From the NCBI RefSeq assembly GCF_003952485.1, contig NZ_CP034447.1, positions 4,168,501 through 4,232,500 on the forward strand: a DNA stretch of 64,000 bases. Reading direction: 5' to 3'. Below are positions 45,637-55,214 of this stretch, piece by piece. Both the position numbers and the translations under genes were made by a program. Each line of letters starts with the position of its first letter. Positions within the stretch are counted from its first letter, which is position 1. The DNA is from Mesorhizobium sp. M1E.F.Ca.ET.045.02.1.1. Lineage in GTDB: Bacteria; Pseudomonadota; Alphaproteobacteria; Rhizobiales; Rhizobiaceae. Under the pieces are notes generated by a model that was not told the DNA's origin, searched no databases, and saw only the letters and a list, made by a program, of their open reading frames with translations.

Positions 45637-46057
45637 GCGACTTATCCCCAGACCCTCATTGCATTTCTGACAACGCCAATGAACCGCGCTGCATCTTGTC
45701 GGTGACGACAGCGCGTTCAGGCTTTTGCATTGCAGGCTAATCATCCCGTATGACTTCAGGATGAAGGTGCATCGACCCCGGATTTCGATGGTCTCGGGTT
45801 AAGAACGCTCCGCGATTTTTGCGGGCATCGCGGCTGGCGGAGTGTCGAAGTCGACGGCAGCGACGGCAGCGACGCCTTGCGAAACCGTGCTGAAGGATCT
45901 GCGTGCGACGGCAAAGCTCAACAATGCCGACAGGAACAAGATTGCCGGGGAAGCGCCCGACAATGCTACGGCTGGCGTAGGCCGGTTCTCGGAAGCCACC
46001 GTTCTCGGCTCGGCCTGAGCTGAATCTCAATACACCTTGAAGCGGCTCCAGCGGATT
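45637..46057. other. Intergenic gap between the DUF47-like gene and nasA
   Basis: 420 bp without a convincing gene. A leftward 66-codon frame (45799-45999, GTG start) encodes a hydrophobic stretch but has no clear RBS or family match. The upstream region of the DUF47-like gene lies here; I saw no clear terminator for nasA. Confidence 0.4.
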
Positions 46058-48727
46058 TCACTCTGCCGCCTGAACCTGGCGGGCGTCGATGATCGCCCGT
46101 ATCTCCGAGCGGCAGGAACCGCAGTTGGTGCCGGCGCACAGTGTCGACCCGATCGCCTCCAGGCTGTCGCATCCGGCGGCGACAGCCGAAGCGAGCTGGT
46201 TGACGCCGACATGGAAGCACGAGCACACGACCCGGCCGATGGCGGGCATGGGTGCGGGCGAGCGGCCCGACAACAGCGCGTGACGATCGACGGCCGACAG
46301 CGGCTGGCGGGTGGCCAAGAGCGACACCAGCCAGTCGCGCATCGGCAATTGGTCTGGAGCGGCGACCAGCAAGGCTTCGGCCATGGCGCCGCCTTCATCG
46401 ACCGCAGCCGCGCGATAGGCGAGCCCGCGGCGATCGGTGTATTCCAGAAGCTGATCCTGCCGTTGAACGCCGAGCAGCTTGCGCGCCAGAAGAATGCCCT
46501 GGTCCGGCGGCTCAGTTCCGGTCAGTTCGTAGACCCAGCCGCCCTCGACCGCGTACCGGCTCCAGTGAACGAAACCTGTCGGCCGGAGATCGCGCCGCGT
46601 GATCAGCACGCCGGCCCAGCCGGTATTTTCGCGCACGATTCTCGCCGGCACATGCTTGAGCTCCGGCTGGCCGGAATGCGGATCGGTGACCGGCGACGAC
46701 AGCAGGCCCGCCGCGGCCCTGGCTGCGAACTGGCCGCTCCAATGCATGGGCATGAAGGCTTGGCCGCGCCGCTGCGCGTCGGCCACGCGGACCCTCGCGC
46801 GGACAAAGCCGAAGCGCGTCGACAGATGGGCGAGGTCGCCGTCCTTGAGGTGGTGCGCGGCCGCATCCGCCGGATTGAGATCGACTGCGGGCTCCGGCGC
46901 ATTCGCCATCAGGCGCGGCACGTTTCCGGTCCGCGTCATTGTGTGCCACTGGTCGCGCAGCCGGCCAGTGTTCAGGGCAAGCGGATAGTCCGCATCGACC
47001 GTGAAAGCCGTTGCCTCCTGCCGCACCGGCACAAACCGCGCACGGCCGTCGGGCGTTGGGAAGCGGCCATCGGCAAACAGCCTTGTCTGCTGCTCGTTTT
47101 GGTCCGGCGCTGGCCAGTGGCGCGGCGCGAAGGAGGCATAGTCCACGTCGCTGAGGTCGGCCACGCCGCCGAGATCGAACAGGCGCTCGCCATCGTTTTC
47201 GAAGGCCGAGAGCGCGGCGTGCTCGCGGAAGATTTCGGCCGGAGCTTGGTAGGCGAAGGCATCGCCGAAGCCCATGCGTTCGGCTACATCGCAGATTATG
47301 CGCCAGTCGGCTTTCGCTTCGCCCGGCGGCGGCAGGAACGGCCGCTGACGCGAGACGCGCCGTTCTGAATTGGTGACAGTGCCGTCCTTCTCGCCCCAGG
47401 CTGCGGCCGGCAGCAGCACGTCGGCATAGCGTGTGGTGTCGGTGCGGGTCACGTCCGAGACCACGACGAAATCGCATTTGGACAAGGCGGCGCGCACGCG
47501 AGACGCGTCGGGCATCGAGACCGCGGGATTGGTGCCCATGACCCACAGCGCCTTGATGCGGCCATCGGCAACCGCCTGGAACATGTCCACGGCCTTCAGG
47601 CCGGCGCGGCGCGCAACCTTGGGCGCATTCCAGAAGCGGGAGACCCGGTCGATATTGGTCCCATCCGCGAAGTCCATATGCGCGGCAAGCTGGTTTGCCA
47701 GGCCTCCCACCTCGCGGCCGCCCATGGCGTTCGGCTGCCCGGTGACCGAGAACGGCCCCATGCCGGGCTCGCCGATGCGGCCGGTGGCGAGATGGCAGTT
47801 GATGATTGCGTTGACCTTGTCGGTTCCATGCGCCGACTGGTTGACGCCCTGACTATAGACGGTGACCGTCCGCTCGATGCCGGCGAAGAGGTCATAGAAG
47901 GCCTGGACATCGGCGGCCGCGAGCCCGCAGCCTTTTGCGACGCGCGCGACCGACGGCGCGTCGGCGCCGGCCAAAGAAGCTGCGGCGTCGAAGCCGGACG
48001 TATGGTCGCCGACGAAGCCGGCATCGATCTTTCCGGCTTGCACAAGATGCGCGAGCAACCCGTTGAACAGAAGCACGTCCGTGCCCGGATCGAGCGCCAG
48101 ATGCAGGTCGCACTCGTCGGCCGTGGCCGTGCGGCGAGGATCGATGACGACGATCCTGGTTCCGCGTTCCTTTCGCGCCGCCAGCATGCGCTGGTAGAGC
48201 ACCGGATGGCACCATGCGGTGTTGGAGCCGGTGAGCACGATGAGGTCGGCGCGCTCGAAATCCTCATAGACGCCGGGAACGATGTCCTCGCCGAAGGAGC
48301 GGCGGTGGCCGGCGACGGACGACGCCATGCAGAGCCGCGAATTGGTGTCGATGTTGGCCGAGCCGATGAAGCCCTTCATCAGCTTGTTGGCGACGTAGTA
48401 ATCCTCGGTGAGCAACTGGCCGGAGACGTAGAAGGCGACCGAGTCCGGTCCGTGTTCGGCAATCGCCTGCGAAAATTTCGCGGCCACAAGGTCGACTGCT
48501 TCCTCCCACCTCGTCTGCGTGCCGCTGATTTCCGGCTGAAGCAGGCGGCCCTCCAGACCAAGCGTCTCGCCGAGCGCGGCACCCTTCGAGCAGAGGCGGC
48601 CGAAATTGGCCGGGTGCTCGGGATCGCCGCGGACGGTCGTCTTGCCGTCTGCGGCGATCCCGGCCAGCACGCCGCATCCCACCCCGCAATAGGGGCAGGC
48701 GGTCCTCACCTCGCGTGCTTCTTCCAT
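46058..48727 (-). CDS. nasA: Assimilatory nitrate reductase catalytic subunit
   Basis: 889-aa molybdopterin (Mo-bisMGD) enzyme reducing nitrate to nitrite in the cytoplasm. The N-terminal 4Fe-4S motif is CPYCGVGCGV with the fourth Cys in GRLCSKGAAL. The molybdopterin region includes SRLCMASSVAGHRRSFGED. The C-terminal BFD-like [2Fe-2S] domain (about residues 825-885) has VVCSCFHVGVNQLASAV and LCAGTNCGSCRSEIRAI. This layout is the Klebsiella/rhizobial NasA type. It is the last gene of the narK-nirB-nirD-nasA operon. Confidence 0.93.
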   Translation of the reverse strand: MEEAREVRTACPYCGVGCGVLAGIAADGKTTVRGDPEHPANFGRLCSKGAALGETLGLEGRLLQPEISGTQTRWEEAVDLVAAKFSQAIAEHGPDSVAFYVSGQLLTEDYYVANKLMKGFIGSANIDTNSRLCMASSVAGHRRSFGEDIVPGVYEDFERADLIVLTGSNTAWCHPVLYQRMLAARKERGTRIVVIDPRRTATADECDLHLALDPGTDVLLFNGLLAHLVQAGKIDAGFVGDHTSGFDAAASLAGADAPSVARVAKGCGLAAADVQAFYDLFAGIERTVTVYSQGVNQSAHGTDKVNAIINCHLATGRIGEPGMGPFSVTGQPNAMGGREVGGLANQLAAHMDFADGTNIDRVSRFWNAPKVARRAGLKAVDMFQAVADGRIKALWVMGTNPAVSMPDASRVRAALSKCDFVVVSDVTRTDTTRYADVLLPAAAWGEKDGTVTNSERRVSRQRPFLPPPGEAKADWRIICDVAERMGFGDAFAYQAPAEIFREHAALSAFENDGERLFDLGGVADLSDVDYASFAPRHWPAPDQNEQQTRLFADGRFPTPDGRARFVPVRQEATAFTVDADYPLALNTGRLRDQWHTMTRTGNVPRLMANAPEPAVDLNPADAAAHHLKDGDLAHLSTRFGFVRARVRVADAQRRGQAFMPMHWSGQFAARAAAGLLSSPVTDPHSGQPELKHVPARIVRENTGWAGVLITRRDLRPTGFVHWSRYAVEGGWVYELTGTEPPDQGILLARKLLGVQRQDQLLEYTDRRGLAYRAAAVDEGGAMAEALLVAAPDQLPMRDWLVSLLATRQPLSAVDRHALLSGRSPAPMPAIGRVVCSCFHVGVNQLASAVAAGCDSLEAIGSTLCAGTNCGSCRSEIRAIIDARQVQAAE

Positions 48728-48730
48728 GCC

Positions 48731-49084
48731 TCAGGCCGCTTTCGAGGCCAGCGCTTCGAGCGCGATGAAAAGCCGTTCGCCTTCGACCTTGACCGGGATC
48801 GTCCGTACCGAGCCTTCGTCGGCGCCGAGCGCCTCGCCGGTCTCCAGCGAGATCACCCAGTTGTGCAGCGGACAGGTCACCGCCGCGCCATGGACGATGC
48901 CTTGGCTGAGCGGCCCGCCCTTGTGCGGGCAGTGGTCGTCGATGGCATAAACCTGATCGTCCGCAGTGCGGAAGACCGCGATCTTGCCTTGCGGGGTTTC
49001 GACACAACGCGCGCCGCGCGGCGGAATGTCGGCGATGGAGCCGATGGCGATCCAGTTCATGTTGTCTCTATCCTGTCGGCTCAT
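48731..49084 (-). CDS. nirD: Nitrite reductase small subunit NirD (Rieske-like)
   Basis: 117-aa Rieske-fold protein. HCPHKGGPLSQG and TCPLHNWVISLETG carry the C-x-H and C-x2-H ligands. It pairs with NirB for NADH-dependent reduction of nitrite to ammonium. ATG 49084 overlaps the nirB stop; MNWIAIG at 49060 is an alternative start. nasA begins 3 bp after its stop. Confidence 0.92.
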   Translation of the reverse strand: MSRQDRDNMNWIAIGSIADIPPRGARCVETPQGKIAVFRTADDQVYAIDDHCPHKGGPLSQGIVHGAAVTCPLHNWVISLETGEALGADEGSVRTIPVKVEGERLFIALEALASKAA

Positions 49085-51531
49085 TCCGCCGCCTCCGCGA
49101 ACCCTACCGACGCCATCGGCCGGAACTCGTGCTTGTCCTTGCCGGAGACGCGTTCGGACCAGGGATCGACCTGCGCAAATTTCTGGGAAAAGACGAAGCG
49201 GTCGAAGAAGGTCTTGCGGCGCTCGACGTCATCCAGGATCTGCCTTCTGATCTCGGCAGTGCCGACGCGCTTGACCCATTTGTAGATGCGCTCCAGGTAG
49301 CGGGCCTGCTCGCGATACATCTGGACGAGCGCCACAATCACCTCCAGCGCCTCATCCTCGGTCTTCACCAGGCCGAGCACTTCCGTGCCCTTGATGTCGA
49401 GGCCGGCAGCGCCCGCGAAGTGGATCTCGTAGCCAGAGTCGACGCACACCACGCCGACATCCTTGCAGGTCGCTTCGGCGCAGTTGCGCGGGCATCCCGA
49501 CACCGCCATCTTCACCTTGGCCGGTGTCCACGAACCCCACATGAACTTCTCGATGCGGATGCCGAGACCAGTCGAATCCTGTGTGCCGAACCGGCACCAG
49601 TCGGAGCCGACGCAGGTCTTCACCGTGCGCAATCCCTTTGCATAGGCATGACCGGAGACGAAGCCGGCCTTGCCGAGATCGGCCCAGACCGCCGGCAGGT
49701 CCTCCTTGCGGATACCCAGCATGTCGATGCGCTGGCCGCCGGTCACCTTCACGGTCGGGATGCGGAACTTGTCGACCACGTCGGCGATGGCGCGCAATTC
49801 GCCGGCGCTGGTCACCCCGCCCCACATGCGCGGCACGACCGAATAGGTGCCGTCCTTCTGGATGTTGGCGTGCACACGCTCGTTGATGAACCGCGACTGA
49901 TAGTCGTCGGCATATTGGTCCGGCCAGTCGCAGACGAGATAATAGTTCAGCGCCGGCCGGCACTTGGCGCAGCCGCAGGAGGTCTTCCATTCGAGCTCCT
50001 GCATGACGGCGGGTATCGTCTTCAGTCCTTTCGCCTTGATCAGGCGGCGCACGTCGTCGTGGCCAAGGCTCGTGCAGCCGCACATGGGCTGCACCGCCGC
50101 GGGGTTGTAGGCGTCGCCAAGCGTGAGCTTCAGGAGTTGCTCGACGAGACCCGTGCACGAGCCGCACGAGGCCGAGGCCTTGGTCTGGGCGCGCACGTCG
50201 TCGAGCCCGGTCAGCCCCTTGCCCGTGATCGCGCCGGTGATCTTGCCCTTGCAGACGCCGTTGCAGCCGCAGATTTCCGCATCATCCGCCAGTGCCGCAA
50301 CGGCCGCCAAAGGGTCCGAGGAGGTGCCTCCCTGGAACGCCTGTCCGAAGATCAGCGTGTCGCGCATCTCCGAGATGTCGGTCGCTTTCTTCTTGAGGTC
50401 GTTGAACCAGGCGCCGTCGGCGGTCTCGCCGAACAGCACCGTGCCGATAATGCGGTTGTCCTGCAGCACCACGCGCTTGTAGATGCCCGCTGATGCGTCG
50501 CGCAGGATGATCTCCTCGCGATCCTCGCCGTCGGCGAAATCGCCCAGCGAGTAGAGGTCGATGCCGGTGACCTTGAGCTTGGTCGGCGTGTCGGAGTGGA
50601 CGAAACGCCTGTCCTCGCTGTCGGTCAACCTGGCCGCCGCGACGCGGGCCATCTCGTAGAGAGGGGCAACCAGCCCGTAGACGTGGCCGCCGACTTCCGC
50701 GCATTCGCCGAGCGCCATGATGGTAGGATCGGAGGTCTGCATGCGGTCGTCGACGACGATGCCGCGATTGACCTCCAGCCCTGCCTCCTTGGCGAGTGCG
50801 ATGCTAGGGCGGATGCCGACCGCCATCACCACCAGCGTTGCCGGGATGACCGTGCCATCCATGAGCTCGACGCCCTCGACCTTGCCATTGCCGAAAATGG
50901 CCTTGGTGTTGGCCTTGGTCATGACCTTGATGCCGCGCGCCTCGACGGCCTTCTGCAACAGGTAGCCGGCGGCCGGGTCGAGCTGGCGCTCCATCAGCGT
51001 CGGCATGACGTGGAGCACGGTGACGTCCATGCCGCGCTCCTTGAGCCCGGCCGCTGCTTCGAGGCCGAGCAGACCGCCGCCGATGACGATCGCCTTGGCG
51101 CGCGACTGCGCGGCGAGCAGCATGGCGTTGACGTCGTCGAGGTCGCGATAGGTCAGCACGCCGGGCAAGTCCTTGCCCGGCACCGGGATGATGAAGGGAA
51201 CCGAGCCGGTGGCGATGACGAGTTGATCGTAGCTCTCGGTCACGCCGTGGTCCGAGGTGACGGTCCTCGCTTCCCTGTCGATGGCAACGATCTTGTGGCC
51301 CTTGTAGAGGGTGATGCCGTGCTTGATGTACCAGCCGTCGCCATGGATGACGATCTCCTCGAACGCCTTCTCGCCCGAAAGCACTGGCGACAGCATGATG
51401 CGGTCGTAGTTCACGCGCGGCTCGGCATTGAAGATGGTGACGCTGTAGCGGTCAGGTGCTGCCTCCAGCAGATGCTCGAGCATCCTGCCGGGCGCCATGC
51501 CGTTGCCGATGATGACGAGTTTTTCGCTCAT
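49081..51531 (-). CDS. nirB: Nitrite reductase large subunit NirB
   Basis: 816-aa siroheme enzyme. An N-terminal FAD/NAD(P)H domain (VIIGNGMAPGRMLEHLLEAA; GGGLLGLEAAAGLKERGMD) is followed by BFD-type [2Fe-2S] cysteines (CGCNGVCKGKITGAI, SCGSCTGLVEQLL). The nitrite/sulfite reductase part has CVGSDWCRFGTQDS near residue 640 and SGCPRNCAEATCKD near residue 678, the siroheme/4Fe-4S ligands. It reduces nitrite to ammonium and is full length. Confidence 0.95.
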   Translation of the reverse strand: MSEKLVIIGNGMAPGRMLEHLLEAAPDRYSVTIFNAEPRVNYDRIMLSPVLSGEKAFEEIVIHGDGWYIKHGITLYKGHKIVAIDREARTVTSDHGVTESYDQLVIATGSVPFIIPVPGKDLPGVLTYRDLDDVNAMLLAAQSRAKAIVIGGGLLGLEAAAGLKERGMDVTVLHVMPTLMERQLDPAAGYLLQKAVEARGIKVMTKANTKAIFGNGKVEGVELMDGTVIPATLVVMAVGIRPSIALAKEAGLEVNRGIVVDDRMQTSDPTIMALGECAEVGGHVYGLVAPLYEMARVAAARLTDSEDRRFVHSDTPTKLKVTGIDLYSLGDFADGEDREEIILRDASAGIYKRVVLQDNRIIGTVLFGETADGAWFNDLKKKATDISEMRDTLIFGQAFQGGTSSDPLAAVAALADDAEICGCNGVCKGKITGAITGKGLTGLDDVRAQTKASASCGSCTGLVEQLLKLTLGDAYNPAAVQPMCGCTSLGHDDVRRLIKAKGLKTIPAVMQELEWKTSCGCAKCRPALNYYLVCDWPDQYADDYQSRFINERVHANIQKDGTYSVVPRMWGGVTSAGELRAIADVVDKFRIPTVKVTGGQRIDMLGIRKEDLPAVWADLGKAGFVSGHAYAKGLRTVKTCVGSDWCRFGTQDSTGLGIRIEKFMWGSWTPAKVKMAVSGCPRNCAEATCKDVGVVCVDSGYEIHFAGAAGLDIKGTEVLGLVKTEDEALEVIVALVQMYREQARYLERIYKWVKRVGTAEIRRQILDDVERRKTFFDRFVFSQKFAQVDPWSERVSGKDKHEFRPMASVGFAEAAE

Positions 51532-51548
51532 GTCCGGTCAGCTCCGAT

Positions 51549-52850
51549 CTATTCGGCGGCGTAGGAAAGGGGTGCGGTCTCGGCGGCGGCAGCGCGCTCC
51601 ATCTGGCGGATGGTGACGTGCATCCAGACCAGGCACGAGACGACGATGAGGAAGAGCAGCATGAAGCAGCTCGACCAGACGCCGGTGAGGTCGTTCAGCG
51701 CGCCGAAGGCGATCGGCAGGATGAAGCCGCCGAGGCCGCCGATCATGCCCACCACGCCGCCGACCGCGCCGACGCTCTGCGGATAGTAGACCGGGATGTG
51801 CTTGTAGACGGCGGCCTTGCCGAGACTCATGAAGAAGCCGAGCACGAAGGCGACGGCGATGAAGGCGAGCGGGCCGATCTCGAAGTGGAAGGGGATCGGC
51901 CCGCTGATGCCGCGCACGACGTAGTCTGCCGAGGGGAGAGACAGAACGAGAGTCGCGACGGCACAGACCGTGAAGGTCCAGTAGAGCACGGTACGGGCGC
52001 CGATGCGGTCGGAAAGCACGCCGCCATAGGCGCGGAAGATGCTTGCGGGAATTGAATAGGCGGCGCCGATCATGCCGGCGGTGGCGATGCCGAAACCGTA
52101 GACGCCGATGAGGTAGCGCGGCAGCCAGAGCGACAGCGCCACGAACGCGCCGAAGGAGAAGAAGTAGTAGAAGGCGAAGCGCCAGACCTGCAGGTTCTTG
52201 AGCGGCGCGAATTCCTGCCAGAAGCTTCTCGCGGGCGCTGCCTTGCCGGCGCGGCGCTCGCGGATGACCGGATCGTCGCTGGTGGTTAACCAGAACGCGA
52301 CGGCCATGATGACCAACGCGGCCGCCCAGATCAGCGCGACCGACTGCCAGCCCCAGGAAAGGAGCACGAACGGCGCCAGGAACTTGGTGACCGCGGCGCC
52401 GACATTGCCGACACCGAAGATGCCGAGCGCGGTGCCTTGTTTGCCGGCCGGGAAGAAGCGCGAGACATAGGCGACGCCGACGGCGAAGGAGCCGCCCGCG
52501 AGCCCGACGCCGAGGGCCGCGATCAGCATCTGCTCATAGGTGTGCGCAAAGCTGAGCAGGAAGGTCGCGACCGCCGCGGCGAGCATGGTCATGGTGTAGA
52601 CCAGACGTCCGCCGTAGCGGTCGGTCCAGACGCCGAGCACGATGCGCACGAGCGAGCCGGTGAGGATCGGCGTGCCGACCAGCAGGCCGAACTCGGTCTC
52701 GTTCAGGCCGAGCTCCTGCTTTATGCGCACGCCGATGATGGAAAAGATCGTCCACACCGCGAAGCAGACGGTGAAGGCGATGGTGGACATGACGAGCGCC
52801 TGCCGGGGAGCACTGTCCTGGCTTGGCGCGGCTGGGAGATTTGCGGTCAT
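51549..52850 (-). CDS. narK: Nitrate/nitrite MFS transporter NarK
   Basis: 433-aa major facilitator with about 12 helices. The NNP-family signatures are present: GLAGGSFAVGVAYVSRFFPA followed by KQGTALGIFGVGNVGAAVTK (residues about 110-150), and in the second half GGVVGMIGGLGGFILPIAFG. It imports nitrate and/or exports nitrite. It is in the operon ahead of nirB and is transcribed through the NasT-type leader at 53150-53250. Confidence 0.92.
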   Translation of the reverse strand: MTANLPAAPSQDSAPRQALVMSTIAFTVCFAVWTIFSIIGVRIKQELGLNETEFGLLVGTPILTGSLVRIVLGVWTDRYGGRLVYTMTMLAAAVATFLLSFAHTYEQMLIAALGVGLAGGSFAVGVAYVSRFFPAGKQGTALGIFGVGNVGAAVTKFLAPFVLLSWGWQSVALIWAAALVIMAVAFWLTTSDDPVIRERRAGKAAPARSFWQEFAPLKNLQVWRFAFYYFFSFGAFVALSLWLPRYLIGVYGFGIATAGMIGAAYSIPASIFRAYGGVLSDRIGARTVLYWTFTVCAVATLVLSLPSADYVVRGISGPIPFHFEIGPLAFIAVAFVLGFFMSLGKAAVYKHIPVYYPQSVGAVGGVVGMIGGLGGFILPIAFGALNDLTGVWSSCFMLLFLIVVSCLVWMHVTIRQMERAAAAETAPLSYAAE

Positions 52851-52914
52851 CTTGGGCTCCGGTTTGCGGCGTGGGAGGCACCGCGCGTTGTGTTGGTCAG
52901 AGGCGCGGCATCGG

Positions 52915-53094
52915 TCAGCGCGGCGAGACCGGGACTTGCGCGGTCACTTGCGGACTCTTGCCCTCGGTTTCGTGATTGGCCGGGAACAGCAGGAGCGCCG
53001 CGGTGAACAGCACCGCCGTCAGGACGCTGCTGGCGATAAAATCGCGGCGCGTGAAATCCTTGAGGGTTGTCGCAGTTCCGATCCGTTTCGTCAT
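52915..53094 (-). CDS. 59-aa Tat-signal mini-ORF, remnant or paralogue of the NrtA N-terminus
   Basis: Starts MTKRIGTATTLKDFTRRDF. NrtA at 56597 starts MTKRIGTGTTPKDLTRRDF. The similarity includes the RBS (GGAG, 6 nt) and the whole upstream leader. After the hydrophobic part (SSVLTAVLFTAALLLFP) the protein ends within 25 residues, so there is no nitrate-binding domain. It either is a truncated nrtA copy carried along with a duplicated promoter/leader, or encodes a small membrane/Tat peptide. narK starts 64 bp downstream. Confidence 0.6.
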   Translation of the reverse strand: MTKRIGTATTLKDFTRRDFIASSVLTAVLFTAALLLFPANHETEGKSPQVTAQVPVSPR

Positions 53095-53149
53095 CTTCGT
53101 CTCCGCCTGGCGCCGCCTGGGATCGGCGCCGTCGTTTTTCGTGTTCGGT

Positions 53150-53250
53150 CCAAAACAAAAAAGCTGCCGTCCAGGTCTTGCGTCCGTACATCCGGGATCG
53201 CGTGTCGACCTGAGCGGCAGCTTTGCCTGTGGCGCCCACCATTGGACGCC
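53150..53250 (-). promoter_or_regulatory. ANTAR (NasT)-type leader: hexaloop hairpin and terminator ahead of narK operon
   Basis: On the minus strand a hairpin GGCGTCC-AATGGT-GGGCGCC (53231-53250) has a six-base loop with A at position 1 and G at position 4, the ANTAR RNA signature. It is followed by an intrinsic terminator whose stem AAAGCTGCCG pairs with CGGCAGCTTT (53161-53224), with an apical CAGGTC/GACCTG-type extension and a run of T (53151-53162). A short upstream stem GGCCC-GCAA-GGGCC could be the first hairpin. NasT, encoded at 58188-58790, is the expected antiterminator. Confidence 0.75.
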
Positions 53251-53283
53251 TGTGTCTCTTGGCCCTTGCGGGCCTGCATTCTC

Positions 53284-53303
53284 AAAAGCAGGAAGCGTGC
53301 CAA
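53284..53303 (-). promoter_or_regulatory. Sigma-54-type promoter of the narK operon
   Basis: Minus strand TTGGCACG-CTTC-CTGCT fits the -24/-12 consensus (TGGCACG-N4-TTGCW) with one mismatch. It lies 31 nt plus two bases upstream of the leader hairpin, the same spacing as in the nrtA copy. Confidence 0.7.
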
Positions 53304-53412
53304 TTCGACAGCGCTCTAAATTATCTAATGAAATCAAAACGAAGACGTTGTCGTGCGACTTTTGACCAAGCCCGGCAGCGGATCAAAGATTAGTCAGAAT
53401 GCCTTGCAGGGC

Positions 53413-53429
53413 AGCATAATATTTGTGCA
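53413..53429. promoter_or_regulatory. Weak NtrC-like site upstream of the narK promoter
   Basis: AGCAT-N7-GTGCA resembles the NtrC operator TGCAC-N7-GTGCA with two mismatches in one half, about 110 bp upstream of the sigma-54 site. Confidence 0.35.
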
Positions 53430-53478
53430 ATGCGGTAGATTGCCTATTGTCAATGCGGTGCGCTTTTCGGTCATGGCC

Positions 53479-54276
53479 TTACTCCGCCGCTTCGACGAAG
53501 CGGTGGCGTTCATAGAGGAACTTCAGCACCGCCTCGCGGCAGCGCAGGAAGGTGCTGTCGGAGGCAAGCTCGATGCGTCGGCGCGGCCGGGCGAGCGGCA
53601 CCGGAAGCACCTCGCCGATGGTGGCCGCCGGGCCGTTGGTCATCATCACGATGCGGTCGGACAGAAGCACCGCCTCGTCGACATCATGGGTGATCATGAT
53701 CATGGTCGAGCCCAGCCTGGCGTGGATGTCCATCACCGCATCCTGGAGATGGGCGCGGGTCAGCGCGTCGAGCGCGCCGAAGGGCTCGTCGAGCAGAAGG
53801 ATCTTCGGCTCCATTGCGAGGGCGCGCGCAATGCCGACGCGTTGCTTCATGCCGCCCGATATCTCGGCCGGGCGCTTGTCCCTGGCATGCGCCATCTGGA
53901 CGAGGTCGAGGTTGCGCATGATCCAGTCATGCCGCTCGGCCCGGCTTTTTGTCTGGCCGAAGACCTTGGACACGGCGAGGTTGATGTTCTCGTAGACGGT
54001 AAGCCAGGGCAGCAGCGAGTGGTTCTGGAAAACCACGGCGCGCTCCGGTCCGGGGCTGTCGACCTCCCTGTTCTCGAGCAGCACGGCGCCCTTGGAAACC
54101 TTGGTCAGCCCGGCGATCAGGTTGAGCAAGGTCGACTTGCCGCAGCCGGAATGGCCAATGATGGAGACGAACTCGCCAGCATCGATGGTGAGCCTGATAT
54201 CCTTCAGCACCTCGCTGAACTGGCCGCCACGAGAGAAGGATTTGTCGATATGGTCGAGCTTCAGATAGGCGGTCAT
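53479..54276 (-). CDS. nrtD: Nitrate ABC transporter ATP-binding protein
   Basis: 265-aa ATPase of the NrtD/SsuB/TauB class. Walker A GHSGCGKSTLLNLIAG (about residues 39-54), signature ISGGMKQRVGIARALAMEPK, Walker B ILLLDEPFGALD. Unlike cyanobacterial NrtC it has no fused solute-binding domain. Start MTAYLKLDHIDKSF at 54276; 10 bp separate it from the permease gene. Confidence 0.88.
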   Translation of the reverse strand: MTAYLKLDHIDKSFSRGGQFSEVLKDIRLTIDAGEFVSIIGHSGCGKSTLLNLIAGLTKVSKGAVLLENREVDSPGPERAVVFQNHSLLPWLTVYENINLAVSKVFGQTKSRAERHDWIMRNLDLVQMAHARDKRPAEISGGMKQRVGIARALAMEPKILLLDEPFGALDALTRAHLQDAVMDIHARLGSTMIMITHDVDEAVLLSDRIVMMTNGPAATIGEVLPVPLARPRRRIELASDSTFLRCREAVLKFLYERHRFVEAAE

Positions 54277-54286
54277 GGCGCCGTCC

Positions 54287-55177
54287 TCACTTTGCCGTTG
54301 TGCCGCGGGTGACGAAGGCGCCGATCGCCGCAACCAGCCGGTCGAGGCAGAAGCCGGTGACGCCGATATAGACGAGCGCGACAATGATGTCTGGCAGCCG
54401 CGAGGAATTCCACGCGTCCCAGATGAAGAAGCCGATGCCGACGCCGCCGGTAAGCATCTCGGCGGCGACGATGGCGAGCCAGGAGAGCCCGATGCCGATC
54501 CTGAGGCCCGTGAAGATGTAGGGCGCGGCGGCCGGCACCATGATCTTGAAGAAGAACTCGAGCTGGTTGAGCCGCAGGATGCGGGCGACGTTGCGGTAGT
54601 CCTCCGGGATGTTGCGGACGCCGACGGCGGTGTTGATGATCACCGGCCAGATCGAGGTGATGAAGATCACGAACAGCGCCGACGGGTTGGAGTCGCGAAA
54701 GGCGGCGAGAGACAGCGGCAGCCAGGCGAGCGGTGGTACGGTGCGCAGGATCTGGAAGACCGGATCGAGACCGCGCATCGCCCAGACAGACTGACCGACC
54801 AGGGCGCCCAGCGCAACGCCAACCACCGCCGCCATGCCGAAGCCGATGGCGACGCGCTGCAGCGAGATCAGCACTCGCCAGGCGAGGCCTATGTCCTGCG
54901 GGCCATTGTCGAAGAACGGATGGGCGATCAGGTCGTAAGCCTCGTTCCACACCTGGCTCGGCGGCGGCAGGCTGGCCGTCGGCGAAGAGCAGGCCACCTG
55001 CCAGACGACGAGCAGGACGAGGATGACGACGGCCGGCGGTACCAGTGCCGTCGCCAGCCGGCCGACAATGGCCGTGAGGTCGATGCGGCGCCGCGCTTTT
55101 GCGGTGAAGGCAATCACCTCGGCGGGCTTCGCAGGAAATGCCTTCACCTTGGTGTCCTCGACGGTTTGGATGGACAT
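54287..55177 (-). CDS. nrtB: Nitrate ABC transporter permease NrtB
   Basis: 296-aa inner-membrane permease with about six helices and the binding-protein-dependent EAA region (FRDSNPSALFVIFITSIWPV, then IPEDYRNVARILRLNQLEFF). It imports nitrate with NrtA and the ATPase. It begins about 104 bp after the nrtA stop, across a double hairpin. Confidence 0.9.
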   Translation of the reverse strand: MSIQTVEDTKVKAFPAKPAEVIAFTAKARRRIDLTAIVGRLATALVPPAVVILVLLVVWQVACSSPTASLPPPSQVWNEAYDLIAHPFFDNGPQDIGLAWRVLISLQRVAIGFGMAAVVGVALGALVGQSVWAMRGLDPVFQILRTVPPLAWLPLSLAAFRDSNPSALFVIFITSIWPVIINTAVGVRNIPEDYRNVARILRLNQLEFFFKIMVPAAAPYIFTGLRIGIGLSWLAIVAAEMLTGGVGIGFFIWDAWNSSRLPDIIVALVYIGVTGFCLDRLVAAIGAFVTRGTTAK

Positions 55178-55214
55178 GTCGTGGAAAATCTCCGTGGGGC
55201 AGTCCGGTGGAGCG

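Noticed and set aside
45799..45999. 66-codon leftward frame downstream of nasA with a hydrophobic stretch
   Set aside because: GTG start without a clear RBS and no recognised family; could be real but the support is too thin.
46037..47368. 443-codon rightward open frame inside nasA
   Set aside because: Antisense shadow of nasA, whose iron-sulfur and BFD motifs are clear.
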